Assembly (NCBI RefSeq): GCF_014236795.1 | Contig: NZ_CP049018.1 | Location: forward strand, 1-40,955 | Source of the DNA: Xanthomonas theicola | GTDB taxonomy: Bacteria; Pseudomonadota; Gammaproteobacteria; Xanthomonadales; Xanthomonadaceae | Direction of reading: 5' to 3' | DNA: 40,955 bases | Shown here: piece by piece, positions 13,060-19,509 of the stretch | How the letters are laid out: every line of letters begins with the position of its first letter | How positions within the stretch are numbered: position 1 is the stretch's first letter | The notes under the pieces: model-generated | The model's database searches: none | What the model was told of the DNA's origin: nothing | Seen by the model: the letters and a program-made list of their open reading frames with translations, nothing else | Program-made: the position numbers and the translations under genes

Positions 13060-14351
13060 AGACCGCCCCCACCGATCGCCAGGGCCAGGCGCATAAGCGC
13101 GTCCGATGGCGCCGGCCGGCTGGCGGCAAGCGCCGGCCTGGTGTACTCGACGCGACCCGTGCGGAACTGGTGCGCGGCTTGGAACAGCGCCAGGGTTCAA
13201 TCTGGACGCGGATCCGCCGCGTTGTGATCGTGGCCGGCTATCCCATCGCCCGCGCCCTAGAGCGCGTCCGAGCGCTCCGCGCAGACGGCGCGGAATCCCT
13301 GCTGGCCCTGACGGTCGCCCTGCTCTACTTGACCGACGTGCGTACCGGTTTCGTCGGCAAGCCTCGCGCGGGCGGTGGACGTTGGGAGCGCTACACCCTT
13401 GCCGACCTCGCCCAGCTTGCCTATGGCGCGCAGGGCGAGGCCGAGTTACGCCGTGCCAGGCGGGCGCTGGACATGATGGTGAGCCTGGGCTGGGCCTATC
13501 CGACCAAGCAGGTGCGCCGGCACTCCAAAGACGAGGTTGGCCAGGATCTATGGCGCAGCGAGGCGGCCGTGCGCCGGCTGAATTTGCAGCGGTTGTGCGC
13601 CATGGCTGGCACCAGCTGGCTACTCAAGCGCGACCGCATGCACGCGGACCAGGTGCGCGGTGAGGGAACCGCCTCGTTTGAAGAGGCCCGCCAACGCCGC
13701 CAGAAGCCGCAGGAGCCACGCAGCGGCCGAAGCGCGGGCGTTCCTATACTGCCTGGACATGCTCAACCTGCTCGACCAGGACGATGTGACGAACTGGTAC
13801 GCCTACATCGCCGGCGAATGCGCGAGCCCGGCATAACCGCATGGACACCCCTACCACCGACCGATTGCAAGAGCTCGCGCGCCGGCTCGCCGCCGTCGCC
13901 GAGCTCATCGCCGAGCCCGCCGTCGCCGCCCAACTCGGCGCAGGCTACGCGCTGGAACTCAGCTACGCGCTCGCCACGTTCCGGCAACGTTTCCCCGATC
14001 GCTGGCCAGGCGCGCAAACGCGCCTGCTGTGAAGGACATGCAGCCATGACCGACACCAACGATTCCCCGTTCGTGCGCCATCGCGACAAGATCATGGGCT
14101 ACGGCGGTTCCGCCCGCTTCCTGCAAGACACGGTGTTATCGCTATGGGGCGGGTCGAACCGTCCGATTCGATTGTCGTGCCTGTCCGTGCTCGAACCGGC
14201 GGCGGCCCGGGCGTTCCTCGAGATGGCCGCGCGCTGCGCGATCGTCGGCACCGACGACGACGCTCTCGCGCCGATGGCGGTCGAAATCCTCGCGCGTCGC
14301 TATCCAGAGGATGCGCAGGCTCGCCTGGATTACCCGGAGCCGCGTGCATGA
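13047..14351 (+). CDS. repA: Replication initiator-like protein, copy 1 (RepA-like)
   Basis: Residues 1-215 (to about 13690) align along their whole length with the protein at 15301: KRRPGVLDATRAELVRGLE, RVVIVAGYPIARALERVRALR, a helical DG-AESLLALTVALLYLTDVRTGF, the WERYTLADLAQLAYGAQ segment and RRARRALDMMVSLGWAYPTKQVRR. The winged-helix-like pattern recalls IncFII-type RepA, but the replication role rests mainly on the antisense RNA and leader. After residue ~215 no stop occurs. The frame runs through smaller genes as low-complexity sequence and joins, in phase, the DUF7673-like gene at 14046. The true end is therefore unclear: a lost stop or a frameshift near 13690 is likely. Confidence 0.6.
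   Translation: MADLKTAPTDRQGQAHKRVRWRRPAGGKRRPGVLDATRAELVRGLEQRQGSIWTRIRRVVIVAGYPIARALERVRALRADGAESLLALTVALLYLTDVRTGFVGKPRAGGGRWERYTLADLAQLAYGAQGEAELRRARRALDMMVSLGWAYPTKQVRRHSKDEVGQDLWRSEAAVRRLNLQRLCAMAGTSWLLKRDRMHADQVRGEGTASFEEARQRRQKPQEPRSGRSAGVPILPGHAQPARPGRCDELVRLHRRRMREPGITAWTPLPPTDCKSSRAGSPPSPSSSPSPPSPPNSAQATRWNSATRSPRSGNVSPIAGQARKRACCEGHAAMTDTNDSPFVRHRDKIMGYGGSARFLQDTVLSLWGGSNRPIRLSCLSVLEPAAARAFLEMAARCAIVGTDDDALAPMAVEILARRYPEDAQARLDYPEPRA
13660..13836 (+). CDS. Small hypothetical protein or frameshifted end of rep copy 1
   Basis: 58 codons from GTG 13660 in the +1 frame relative to rep. The second half (AEARAFLYCLDMLNLLDQDD, then VTNWYAYIAGECASPA) looks like real protein, in contrast to the overlapping rep frame. 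It ends with TAA at 13834-13836, four bases before the next ATG. It may be a separate small gene whose start overlaps rep, or the original C-terminus of rep reached through a frameshift. Confidence 0.45.
   Translation: MREPPRLKRPANAARSRRSHAAAEARAFLYCLDMLNLLDQDDVTNWYAYIAGECASPA
13841..14032 (+). CDS. Small helical hypothetical protein
   Basis: 63 residues (MDTPTTDRLQELARRLAAVAELIAEPAVAAQLG...). It is mostly amphipathic helix, ending RWPGAQTRLL. It starts four bases after the preceding stop and ends 13 bases before the next ATG, fitting an operon. No family recognised. Confidence 0.5.
   Translation: MDTPTTDRLQELARRLAAVAELIAEPAVAAQLGAGYALELSYALATFRQRFPDRWPGAQTRLL
14046..14351 (+). CDS. DUF7673-like protein, paralog of the gene at 2823
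   Basis: 101 residues (MTDTNDSPFVRHRDKIMGYG). It shares with the 2823 product the N-terminal SPF-x-x-x-R-x-K/E-I, the GG-S/A-A-R-F/G-LQDTV-LSLWGGS core and the helical end. Function unknown. In sequence it is the tail of the rep copy 1 frame, but its own ATG, spacing and paralogy mark it as a separate gene. Its stop overlaps the ATG of the next gene (ATGA at 14348). Confidence 0.6.
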   Translation: MTDTNDSPFVRHRDKIMGYGGSARFLQDTVLSLWGGSNRPIRLSCLSVLEPAAARAFLEMAARCAIVGTDDDALAPMAVEILARRYPEDAQARLDYPEPRA

Positions 14352-15061
14352 AGGCAACGATGGCCCGCGAGAACGACAGCATCCGCATCGACGGCGCCAC
14401 GGTCGCCGTCGTGCTCTATCCGGTTTCCGACGGCCGCGTGGGCGTGCAAGCCGTGGCATACCCAGCCGCCACCGGCTACGACCGCGCCTGCCGGCTCGGC
14501 GCCGCCGAAGGCTTGCCGTACATGAGCCGTGGCGACATCACGCTCGCCGGCGACCGGCTGGTGTGCATGGCCAGCGCCGCGACGGGAACCCTCGCTGACC
14601 GCTATCGCGAAGGATTCGCCTTCGACCTTGACCCGGGCATGGCCGAGTTCGTGACGGCGGCGATCCCGAGGATCTTCCGGGTCGCCGAAATTGCCGCCGA
14701 GCTCGTCCACCAGACGCGCCAGGTGCGTAGGCGAGAGCCGCATCTCAACGAAGTCCAATCGATCACCGCGGCCGTTGCGGCCGCCGTGCTCGACGGCCAC
14801 GACTTTGCCGCATGGCTCCGCGTCGAGCTCGAGCTCATGCACAACCCGACCGACCCCGACGACCGAAAAGGCGAAGCCCGCCTAAGCCATCCTGGCCAGC
14901 GGGCTTCTGAGAGAGCGACCGGAGCCGCCTCGCCCATTCTACCTTTTTCGACGGCAGAGCACGCCGCAAAAGGCTGCGCCACAAACGCTATGGGCGATCT
15001 TTGCACACCCTACCCATATATTGCGGATCGTGTACACTCTCCGCAGTCTGGATGTACGTAG
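14348..15061 (+). CDS. Hypothetical protein upstream of rep copy 2
   Basis: 237 residues from ATG 14348. The first ~175 residues look coherent: a beta-rich start (SIRIDGATVAVVLYPVSDGR), YMSRGDITLAGDRLVCMA and helical segments up to EVQSITAAVAAAVLDGHDF.AWLRVELELMHNP. The last ~55 residues are compositionally different and run into the control region of the second rep gene, so the original stop may have been lost. No known family recognised. Confidence 0.5.
   Translation: MKATMARENDSIRIDGATVAVVLYPVSDGRVGVQAVAYPAATGYDRACRLGAAEGLPYMSRGDITLAGDRLVCMASAATGTLADRYREGFAFDLDPGMAEFVTAAIPRIFRVAEIAAELVHQTRQVRRREPHLNEVQSITAAVAAAVLDGHDFAAWLRVELELMHNPTDPDDRKGEARLSHPGQRASERATGAASPILPFSTAEHAAKGCATNAMGDLCTPYPYIADRVHSPQSGCT
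15022..15045 (+). promoter_or_regulatory. Operator-like dyad upstream of rep copy 2
   Basis: TGCGGA and TCCGCA (15022-15027 and 15040-15045) flank the palindrome GTGTACAC (15030-15037). The whole is a 24 bp dyad with one mismatched pair of steps. It overlaps an AT-rich TATATT (15017-15022) that may be a -10 element, suggesting a repressor site at the rep promoter. Confidence 0.5.
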
Positions 15062-15100
15062 CAATTACAGACAGTTGCAGGGAACAAAACACCGAACCCT

Positions 15101-15190
15101 GAAAAAGTTAAACCCCCAAGTGTTACCAGCACTTGAGGGTTTGGAACCGGGAAGAAGGAAAGCACTCGACGCCGGCACACTCGAATTGTG
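15101..15190 (-). ncRNA. Putative antisense RNA controlling rep copy 2
   Basis: A minus-strand promoter TTGACC (complement of 15221-15226), 18 bases, TATACT (complement of 15197-15202) is one of the best promoters in the window and predicts a start near 15190. The transcript ends at a hairpin with 13-base arms (15110-15122 and 15130-15142, 12 of 13 paired) followed on the minus strand by AACTTTTT. The length is about 90 nt. Its target loop on the rep message contains ACCAGC (15125-15130), exactly complementary to GCUGGU at the rep start (15297-15302), as in pseudoknot-controlled replicons. Confidence 0.7.
15110..15142. terminator. Terminator hairpin of the antisense RNA
   Basis: Arms AAACCCCCAAGTG and CACTTGAGGGTTT (one G-T pair), loop of seven bases. 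The U-rich tail lies on the minus-strand side. On the plus strand the same hairpin is the likely recognition loop of the rep message. Confidence 0.75.
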
Positions 15191-15250
15191 GCGTCCAGTA
15201 TAGCGGTCCTTTTTCGCGGCGGTCAACTACTGCCGGAGGAAAGAGGAAGC

Positions 15251-15310
15251 ATGCGACGCCCGCCTAGCTCGCACCGCCTCCCCCCTCGTGGGGGAGGCTG
15301 GTGCCCATAG
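15251..15310 (+). CDS. Leader peptide of rep copy 2
   Basis: 19 residues, MRRPPSSHRLPPRGGGWCP. GGAGGAAAGAGG precedes the ATG. Its TAG (15308-15310) lies just inside rep, whose GTG is at 15301. Translation of the leader must pass the hairpin at 15276-15298 and would free the rep ribosome site. It is similar in size, charge and its RGGGW end to the leader at 12994. Confidence 0.7.
   Translation: MRRPPSSHRLPPRGGGWCP
15276..15298 (+). promoter_or_regulatory. Hairpin hiding the rep copy 2 ribosome site
   Basis: GCCTCCCCC (15276-15284) and GGGGGAGGC (15290-15298) are perfect 9 bp arms with a 5-base loop. GGAGG in the right arm is the Shine-Dalgarno sequence for GTG 15301. The adjoining GCUGGU (15297-15302) can pair with the antisense-target loop. 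Confidence 0.75.
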
Positions 15311-16056
15311 CTCCATCCCCGACCCCCCACCGTCATGTGCGCTGGCATACGCCGGCCAACGGCAAGCGCCGTCCGGGCGTGCTGGCCGCGACCCGCGATG
15401 CGCTCGTTCGAGGGCTGGAAGAACGCCAGGGCTCATTGTGGCTGCTGATCCGCCGCGGCGTGATCGTCGCCGGCTACACATTGACCCGGGCGTTGCATCG
15501 CATCCGCAGCCTACGTTCCGACGGCGCCGAATCCTTGCTGGCGATGGCCGTCGCACTGCTCTATCTCGCCGACGTTCGGACCGGCTTCATCGGCCGGCCC
15601 CGCGCCGGCGGCGGGCCGTGGCACCGTTACACGCTGGCCGACCTGGCGCAGCTCGCCTATGGCGCGCAGACGCCGGCCGAGCTACGTCGCGCGCAGCGCG
15701 CGATCGACATGATGATAAGCCTCGGCTGGGCCTGGCCATCGAAGCAGGTGCGACGCTACGACGAAGCAAAAGACGGTTTCCGCAGCGAGCCGGGCGTGCG
15801 CCGGCTGAATCTCGACCGGCTATGCAAAATGACGGGTACAACCTGGCTGCTTAAACGCGATCGCGAGCATGCCGACCGCAAGAAAGGCGACGGCACGGCG
15901 GCACTTCAGAGCGCGCACAAGCGCCGTCAAGAGCAGTCGGCTATGCCGGTAGGCCGGGGCGGCGGCGAGCGCTACCGGCACGACAGGGCGCGATCCACGG
16001 GCGATCCACCGCGATCCGCTGGCATGCTCGCCATCACTGACATCCTCAAAGGCTGA
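15301..16056 (+). CDS. repA: Replication initiator-like protein, copy 2 (RepA-like)
   Basis: 251 residues from GTG 15301. The conserved body (residues 10-190) is the same as in copy 1: HVRWHTPANGKRRPGVLAAT, RGVIVAGYTLTRALHRIRSLRSDG, ALLYLADVRTGFIGRPRAGGG, WHRYTLADLAQLAYGAQ and RRAQRAIDMMISLGWAWPSKQVRRY. The basic C-terminal tail is loose and ends DILKG. It is followed by a hairpin terminator and then DnaA boxes, as expected for a rep gene acting on an adjacent origin. The family is uncertain; an IncFII-like RepA is my best guess. Expression is predicted to be set by the antisense RNA and leader peptide. Confidence 0.65.
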   Translation: MPIAPSPTPHRHVRWHTPANGKRRPGVLAATRDALVRGLEERQGSLWLLIRRGVIVAGYTLTRALHRIRSLRSDGAESLLAMAVALLYLADVRTGFIGRPRAGGGPWHRYTLADLAQLAYGAQTPAELRRAQRAIDMMISLGWAWPSKQVRRYDEAKDGFRSEPGVRRLNLDRLCKMTGTTWLLKRDREHADRKKGDGTAALQSAHKRRQEQSAMPVGRGGGERYRHDRARSTGDPPRSAGMLAITDILKG

Positions 16057-16087
16057 TCCGGCAGGCTCAGCCCTGCCCGCCCCTCGA

Positions 16088-16134
16088 AAAACCGGCCATT
16101 TTCGCCGCGCAAAGCGTCGGCGACGGCCGGTTTT
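16088..16134 (+). terminator. Hairpin after rep copy 2
   Basis: AAAACCGGCC (16088-16097) and GGCCGGTTTT (16125-16134) are perfect inverted arms, followed by CGCCCTTT. The loop is long (27 bases) and contains TTTTCGC-C-GCGCAAA (16099-16113), a weak version of the dispersed palindrome. Confidence 0.5.
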
Positions 16135-16149
16135 CGCCCTTTCCGAGGG

Positions 16150-16335
16150 CCGGCGCGCGGCCGCGTCGGTGCATAACCCCTGAACCTGTGGACTTATCCA
16201 CAAGAGCGGTGGATAAGCCAGTGGGCATCTTCCCTTATTTGTCGGGGTTACTTGGCGCGCCAACCAGTCAAACCTTCGGTTTGAAAAGCATGGCAGTAGT
16301 GCTTCGAGTGCATAAAGAATCGGCATCCTGCCGAT
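16150..16335. other. Candidate replication origin (oriV) with DnaA boxes
   Basis: TTATCCACA (16194-16202) is a perfect DnaA box, and GGTGGATAA (16208-16216) is an inverted box with one mismatch. An AT-richer stretch (CTTCCCTTATTTG) follows. Two perfect hairpins, TCAAACC-TTC-GGTTTGA (16267-16283) and ATCGGCA-TCC-TGCCGAT (16318-16334), lie just beyond. Its position directly after a rep gene supports an origin. I see no iteron array. Confidence 0.6.
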
Positions 16336-16347
16336 GGCTTGCTATGT

Positions 16348-16482
16348 CCAAGAGCAAGTGGCGGGGGCTGCGCCCCCCTGTCCTCCCTACGCGCCTACGG
16401 CGCTCCGGTCGCAACTTCGACCCCCCGGAGAGGGGCCAAGCCCCTCTCCCACCGGCTACGCCGGCGGCTCCCTCTCCCCTAA
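16348..16482 (+). repeat. Partial, diverged third copy of the structured repeat
   Basis: Corresponds to about 1030-1142 of copy 1 with an insertion and substitutions. It keeps GGGGGCTGCGCCCCC, CAACTTCGACCCCCCGGAGAG and the CCGGCTACGCCGGCGG palindrome. A 10 bp stem with a 3-base loop (16428-16450, GGAGAGGGGC/GCCCCTCTCC) is stronger here than in the other copies. The rest of 16336-16660 shows no gene. Confidence 0.7.
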
Positions 16483-16667
16483 AAAGCGGTTTGGCGTGAG
16501 CAAAAGCAGGACCGAGGGTGATCCAGTAATCCGCAGTCCAGGGCGCCATAACGCCGGCAGGCGCCCCGCGGAGGAGCGTATCCGTGGGGGCGGTGCCCCC
16601 ACACCCCAAGGCTAGCAGCGAGCTTCTGGCATCGACGCGTTGGAAATGATCGCGTGCTCGCACTCAC

Positions 16668-16718
16668 GCAAAATATGTTGCTATTTGTGTTGACAAACGC
16701 AACGTATTTTGCAACACT
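16668..16718 (+). promoter_or_regulatory. par promoter within a large operator dyad
   Basis: TTGACA (16690-16695), 17 bases, AACACT (16713-16718) forms the promoter. Inverted arms GCAAAATATGTTGC (16668-16681) and GCAACGTATTTTGC (16699-16712) match at 13 of 14 bases. The right arm fills most of the spacer, so a bound protein would block RNA polymerase. ParA, the ParB/KorB-like or the KorA-like protein is the likely repressor; it may also act as a partition site. Confidence 0.7.
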
Positions 16719-16761
16719 TAACACGTCCCTAGGAGGGGCTTCCTTACCCGAGAGAGCAGAC

Positions 16762-17550
16762 ATGACCCAAATCATTGCGTGCGCCAACCTGAAAGGCGGC
16801 GAAGGTAAAACCACGTTGTCACGGCACCTTGCGCATTACGCGCAAAAGGCCGGCTACAAGACGCTGGCCGTCGATCTTGACCCCCAAACCAACCTCACGT
16901 ATTCCCTGCGGCCGCGCGGGGACAACACGGCGGCGACCAGTTCGGCAAGCCTGTTCGTGGACGATTTTTCTCCTGAGAAAATCGTGCTGGTGCAGACCAG
17001 CGACGGCATCGACCTGCTACCGGCCGACGAACGCCTCGACGTGCTGGCCGAAATCGAGGGCGCTCGCTCGGCGCTGGTCAAACGGGCCAGTACGGCGCTG
17101 CGCGCCGTGGCGGCCCGCTACGACGTGGTGGTGGTGGACACCCCGACGAACGCCCCGGTTTGCTACCTGGCCGGCCTGGCAGCCGCGGACGGCTCGGTAT
17201 CGCCGGTGCAGATGGACACCTACGGCCTGAACGGCGCCGTGCGGTTTCTCAAGGAGGTGCAGCGCGTGCGCTCGCACTACAACCCCAAGCTCAAGCACCT
17301 GGGCTTCGTCGTTAACCGTTTCAACAGCCGCGCGAAGTCGCACCAAGAGCTCTTGGAGGCGGCCCGCGGCAAAGGCTTGCCGCTGCTGGGCACCGTGTTG
17401 CGCGAGCGGGTGGCCGTGCAGGACTCGCTGGCGCGCGGCATGCCGGTATGGCGCGGCCCGCGCGGCACCGTCAACCGCCTGGCATCCACCGAGTTTCGCA
17501 GCGTTTGCGCGGAAATTCTGGCCGGCGTAGGCATGAGGGCCAAGGCATGA
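16762..17550 (+). CDS. parA: ParA partition ATPase
   Basis: 262 residues from ATG 16762. The deviant Walker A KGGEGKTT (11-18), the switch segment VDLDPQTNLT (38-47) and VVVDTPTN (Walker B region) identify a ParA/Soj ATPase. It has no long N-terminal HTH, so it is a short-type ParA; autoregulation would then fall to ParB or KorA. It moves plasmid copies to daughter cells using ParB-bound DNA. Its stop overlaps the start of parB by four bases. One dispersed palindrome (16966-16981) lies inside the gene. Confidence 0.92.
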   Translation: MTQIIACANLKGGEGKTTLSRHLAHYAQKAGYKTLAVDLDPQTNLTYSLRPRGDNTAATSSASLFVDDFSPEKIVLVQTSDGIDLLPADERLDVLAEIEGARSALVKRASTALRAVAARYDVVVVDTPTNAPVCYLAGLAAADGSVSPVQMDTYGLNGAVRFLKEVQRVRSHYNPKLKHLGFVVNRFNSRAKSHQELLEAARGKGLPLLGTVLRERVAVQDSLARGMPVWRGPRGTVNRLASTEFRSVCAEILAGVGMRAKA

Positions 17551-18686
17551 GCAAGAACAAGACCTCCGACTTGCGGCTTGACGCGCTGGACGCGCTCGCC
17601 GGCGCCGATGCGCCGGAGCTCGTGCTCGAGCTCGAGCTCGGCGACATTTGCCCGGACCCGAATCAGCCGCGAACCGAGAAAGACCCCGACTACCTGGCCG
17701 AACTGGCAGCGAGCCTGCGCAAGCATGGCCAGCTGGACCCGATCAAGGTCCGCGAGAACCCACAGCCGGGCGGCACGCCTTACATGCTGATGGATGGAGA
17801 ATGCCGCTGGCTGGCCGCGGCCGACGCCAAGCTCGGCCGACTCCGCGCGCTGCTGATCGCGGACGCACTGGACGCCGACGCGATCCTCGATCGCCAGTTC
17901 GCCGCGAATGTCCATCGCGACAACATGACGCTCGCCGACCAGGCCCGCTACCTCGAGAAGCGCCGGCAAGGGCGGACGCTCGAACAGCTGTCCGAGCTTT
18001 GCAGCCTCAGCGTGCCGCGCATCTCGAAGATCCTCGCCACGGCCAGCGCCACCGGCAGCGCAGCCGAGGCGCGCGACGCAGGGTTGACCAAGGACGCGGA
18101 AACCGTCACGGCGCTGGGCGTGCTCGAAAAGCACGATCCAGCCGCGGCCGCGGCGATCGTCAGCGACGCCAAGGCCAGCGGCGGGAAGATCAAGCGCGGC
18201 GAGGTCGCCGCCAAGGTCAAAGAAGCCAAGGGCAAGGCCAAGAGCACGGGAGCAGGGAAGGGCAAGGACAGTTCCGACGGCACGCTCGGCCACGGCCGCA
18301 AGACCCCGGGTGGCGGAAGCTGGGAAGCGCCGCGGGCCGCCGCCGATGGCGTGGAATACGCGAGCGTGCGGCTCGAAAACGACGGCCCGCTGCACGGGCG
18401 TAACAGCAAGGCGTTTTCCGGCCCGGGCTTCGACCGCGTGCCGCGGGTGTTCGTGGAGTGGGCGAGTGGTGACGGCGACCCGGAGGGTCATGCGGAGCAC
18501 AAGACCTATTTCGAGCAGATGGTCAAGCAGCACGGGCGGGCGTTCCTTTGCCGCTCGGCCGGTTCCTCGCTGGAAGGCCATGCGCTGGTCGAGTTCGCCA
18601 AGAAGGGCGCACCGGCGGAGAGCGCCACCGAGGATTTCCCGTACTACGGGCTGCGCATCGTCGAAGTGGAGTACGCGGCCGGATGA
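17547..18686 (+). CDS. parB: ParB/KorB-like partition and repressor protein
   Basis: 379 residues. The N-terminal ParB domain has ICPDPNQPRTEKDPDYLAEL (about 34-53) and later MDGECRWLAAADAK. A Ser/Leu-rich HTH follows (LEQLSELCSLSVPRISKIL, about 145-165). The middle is Lys/Ala-rich and flexible (KVKEAKGKAKSTGAGKGK). The C-terminal ~120 residues (from VEYASVRLENDG) look like a separate domain not usual in ParB. In IncP plasmids KorB both partitions DNA and represses many promoters through dispersed sites; the palindrome described at 16966-39001 would suit such a role here. Overlaps with parA and the KorA-like gene indicate one operon. Confidence 0.88.
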   Translation: MSKNKTSDLRLDALDALAGADAPELVLELELGDICPDPNQPRTEKDPDYLAELAASLRKHGQLDPIKVRENPQPGGTPYMLMDGECRWLAAADAKLGRLRALLIADALDADAILDRQFAANVHRDNMTLADQARYLEKRRQGRTLEQLSELCSLSVPRISKILATASATGSAAEARDAGLTKDAETVTALGVLEKHDPAAAAAIVSDAKASGGKIKRGEVAAKVKEAKGKAKSTGAGKGKDSSDGTLGHGRKTPGGGSWEAPRAAADGVEYASVRLENDGPLHGRNSKAFSGPGFDRVPRVFVEWASGDGDPEGHAEHKTYFEQMVKQHGRAFLCRSAGSSLEGHALVEFAKKGAPAESATEDFPYYGLRIVEVEYAAG

Positions 18687-19069
18687 ACCGCCAACGTGTC
18701 CAACGCCGATTGACCGCCGAGCAGTTCGCCGCGGCCGCCAGCGGCCTGCGGCTGTCCGAGCACAACCTCGAGCTCGCGCGCGCCGCCATGGTCGATGGCG
18801 TGTCCGTGTCGGCGCTGGCGGACGCCGCCGGCGTCAGCCGACAGGCCATCTCGCGCGCCGTCGTGCGCATCTATGGCGCGCACCTGGTCAAGCGCCCGGC
18901 GCCGCCTGGCTGGCGTTCCGTGCAACTGACCGTTCCGCCACCGATGGCGGAACGCATGGAAGCCGAGGCGGCCCAGGCGCTCGCCGAGCACGAGCTCGCG
19001 CAACGCGCCGGCGCCGCCGCGGAGTTTTCTCATGAGAAAACCCGCCGGCGCGGCAAGGCGCGGCCATGA
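18683..19069 (+). CDS. korA: KorA/TrfB-like transcriptional regulator
   Basis: 128 residues. The N-terminal region LTAEQFAAAASGLRLSEHNL followed by the helix-turn-helix VSVSALADAAGVSRQAISRAVVRIY (about 41-65) follows the IncP TrfB/KorA DNA-binding domain closely. The linker and C-terminal helix (PPPMAERMEAEAAQALAEHE) would serve dimerisation. KorA represses replication and transfer promoters together with KorB. The gene overlaps parB and the DUF2840 gene (ATGA). A perfect copy of the dispersed palindrome lies near its 3' end (19024-19041). Confidence 0.8.
   Translation: MNRQRVQRRLTAEQFAAAASGLRLSEHNLELARAAMVDGVSVSALADAAGVSRQAISRAVVRIYGAHLVKRPAPPGWRSVQLTVPPPMAERMEAEAAQALAEHELAQRAGAAAEFSHEKTRRRGKARP
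19025..19040. promoter_or_regulatory. Dispersed palindrome, perfect copy
   Basis: TTTTCTC-AT-GAGAAAA, extended to 18 bp by G and C (19024-19041). This is the best of seven similar sites; the others are at 16966-16981, 20998-21013, 25123-25138, 29571-29585, 36754-36768 and 38987-39001. All lie within par, relaxase, traG, trbE, DUF2274 and topoisomerase loci. Candidate binding site of the ParB/KorB-like protein. Confidence 0.65.
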
Positions 19070-19509
19070 GCCAGCCATTGACCACCGTCGAGCTCGCGTA
19101 CCAGGAGGGCGTCTGCAACGTGCGCCTGTTGTACGGCAACGCCATGCGCATCGACACCCTGGCCGCGCATGCCGGGCATACCCGGCAGCGGGCGTATTTC
19201 GGCCCCGGCGCCGTGTTCGGGCTCGACCTGTGGGAGCGCAACGGCTACGGCACGACAGCCTGGCGCGTGATCGTCGCGCGTACCGTGCAGCCCGGGCAAC
19301 CGGCTCGCCGCATGCCCTGCGTGCGGCCCGGCGCCTATCCCTTGCTCGACGTCCAGGGCGCCACCCGAGCGCGCGCTGCGCTGCGCTGGCTGGCTGACCA
19401 CGGCGACGCCCTGGCGGCGATCGCCGAACACGATTACCTGCTCGCGCAGGCCCACTTTGCGCGCGCGCCGCTTGCGCGCTTACGCGCTTATCTGGAAGCC
19501 TCGAAATGA
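19066..19509 (+). CDS. DUF2840 conjugation-associated protein
   Basis: 147 residues. TTVELAYQEGVCNVRLLYGN, then YFGPGAVFGLDLWERNGYGTTAWRV and RMPCVRPGAYPLLDVQGATRARAALRWL, form the recognisable DUF2840 pattern. DUF2840 genes sit between parA and traF in Tn4371-like ICEs and related plasmids, as here. Its biochemical role is unknown. Translational overlap on both sides places it in the par-traF operon. Confidence 0.8.
   Translation: MSQPLTTVELAYQEGVCNVRLLYGNAMRIDTLAAHAGHTRQRAYFGPGAVFGLDLWERNGYGTTAWRVIVARTVQPGQPARRMPCVRPGAYPLLDVQGATRARAALRWLADHGDALAAIAEHDYLLAQAHFARAPLARLRAYLEASK

Noticed and set aside
15021..15203. 60-codon frame from TTG just before rep copy 2
   Set aside because: It runs through the operator dyad, the antisense terminator and the antisense promoter. 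Those structures explain the sequence better than a protein does.
16099..16113. Eighth dispersed palindrome (TTTTCGC-C-GCGCAAA)
   Set aside because: One half-site departs from the pattern and it lies within a terminator-like hairpin loop. Noted but not counted.
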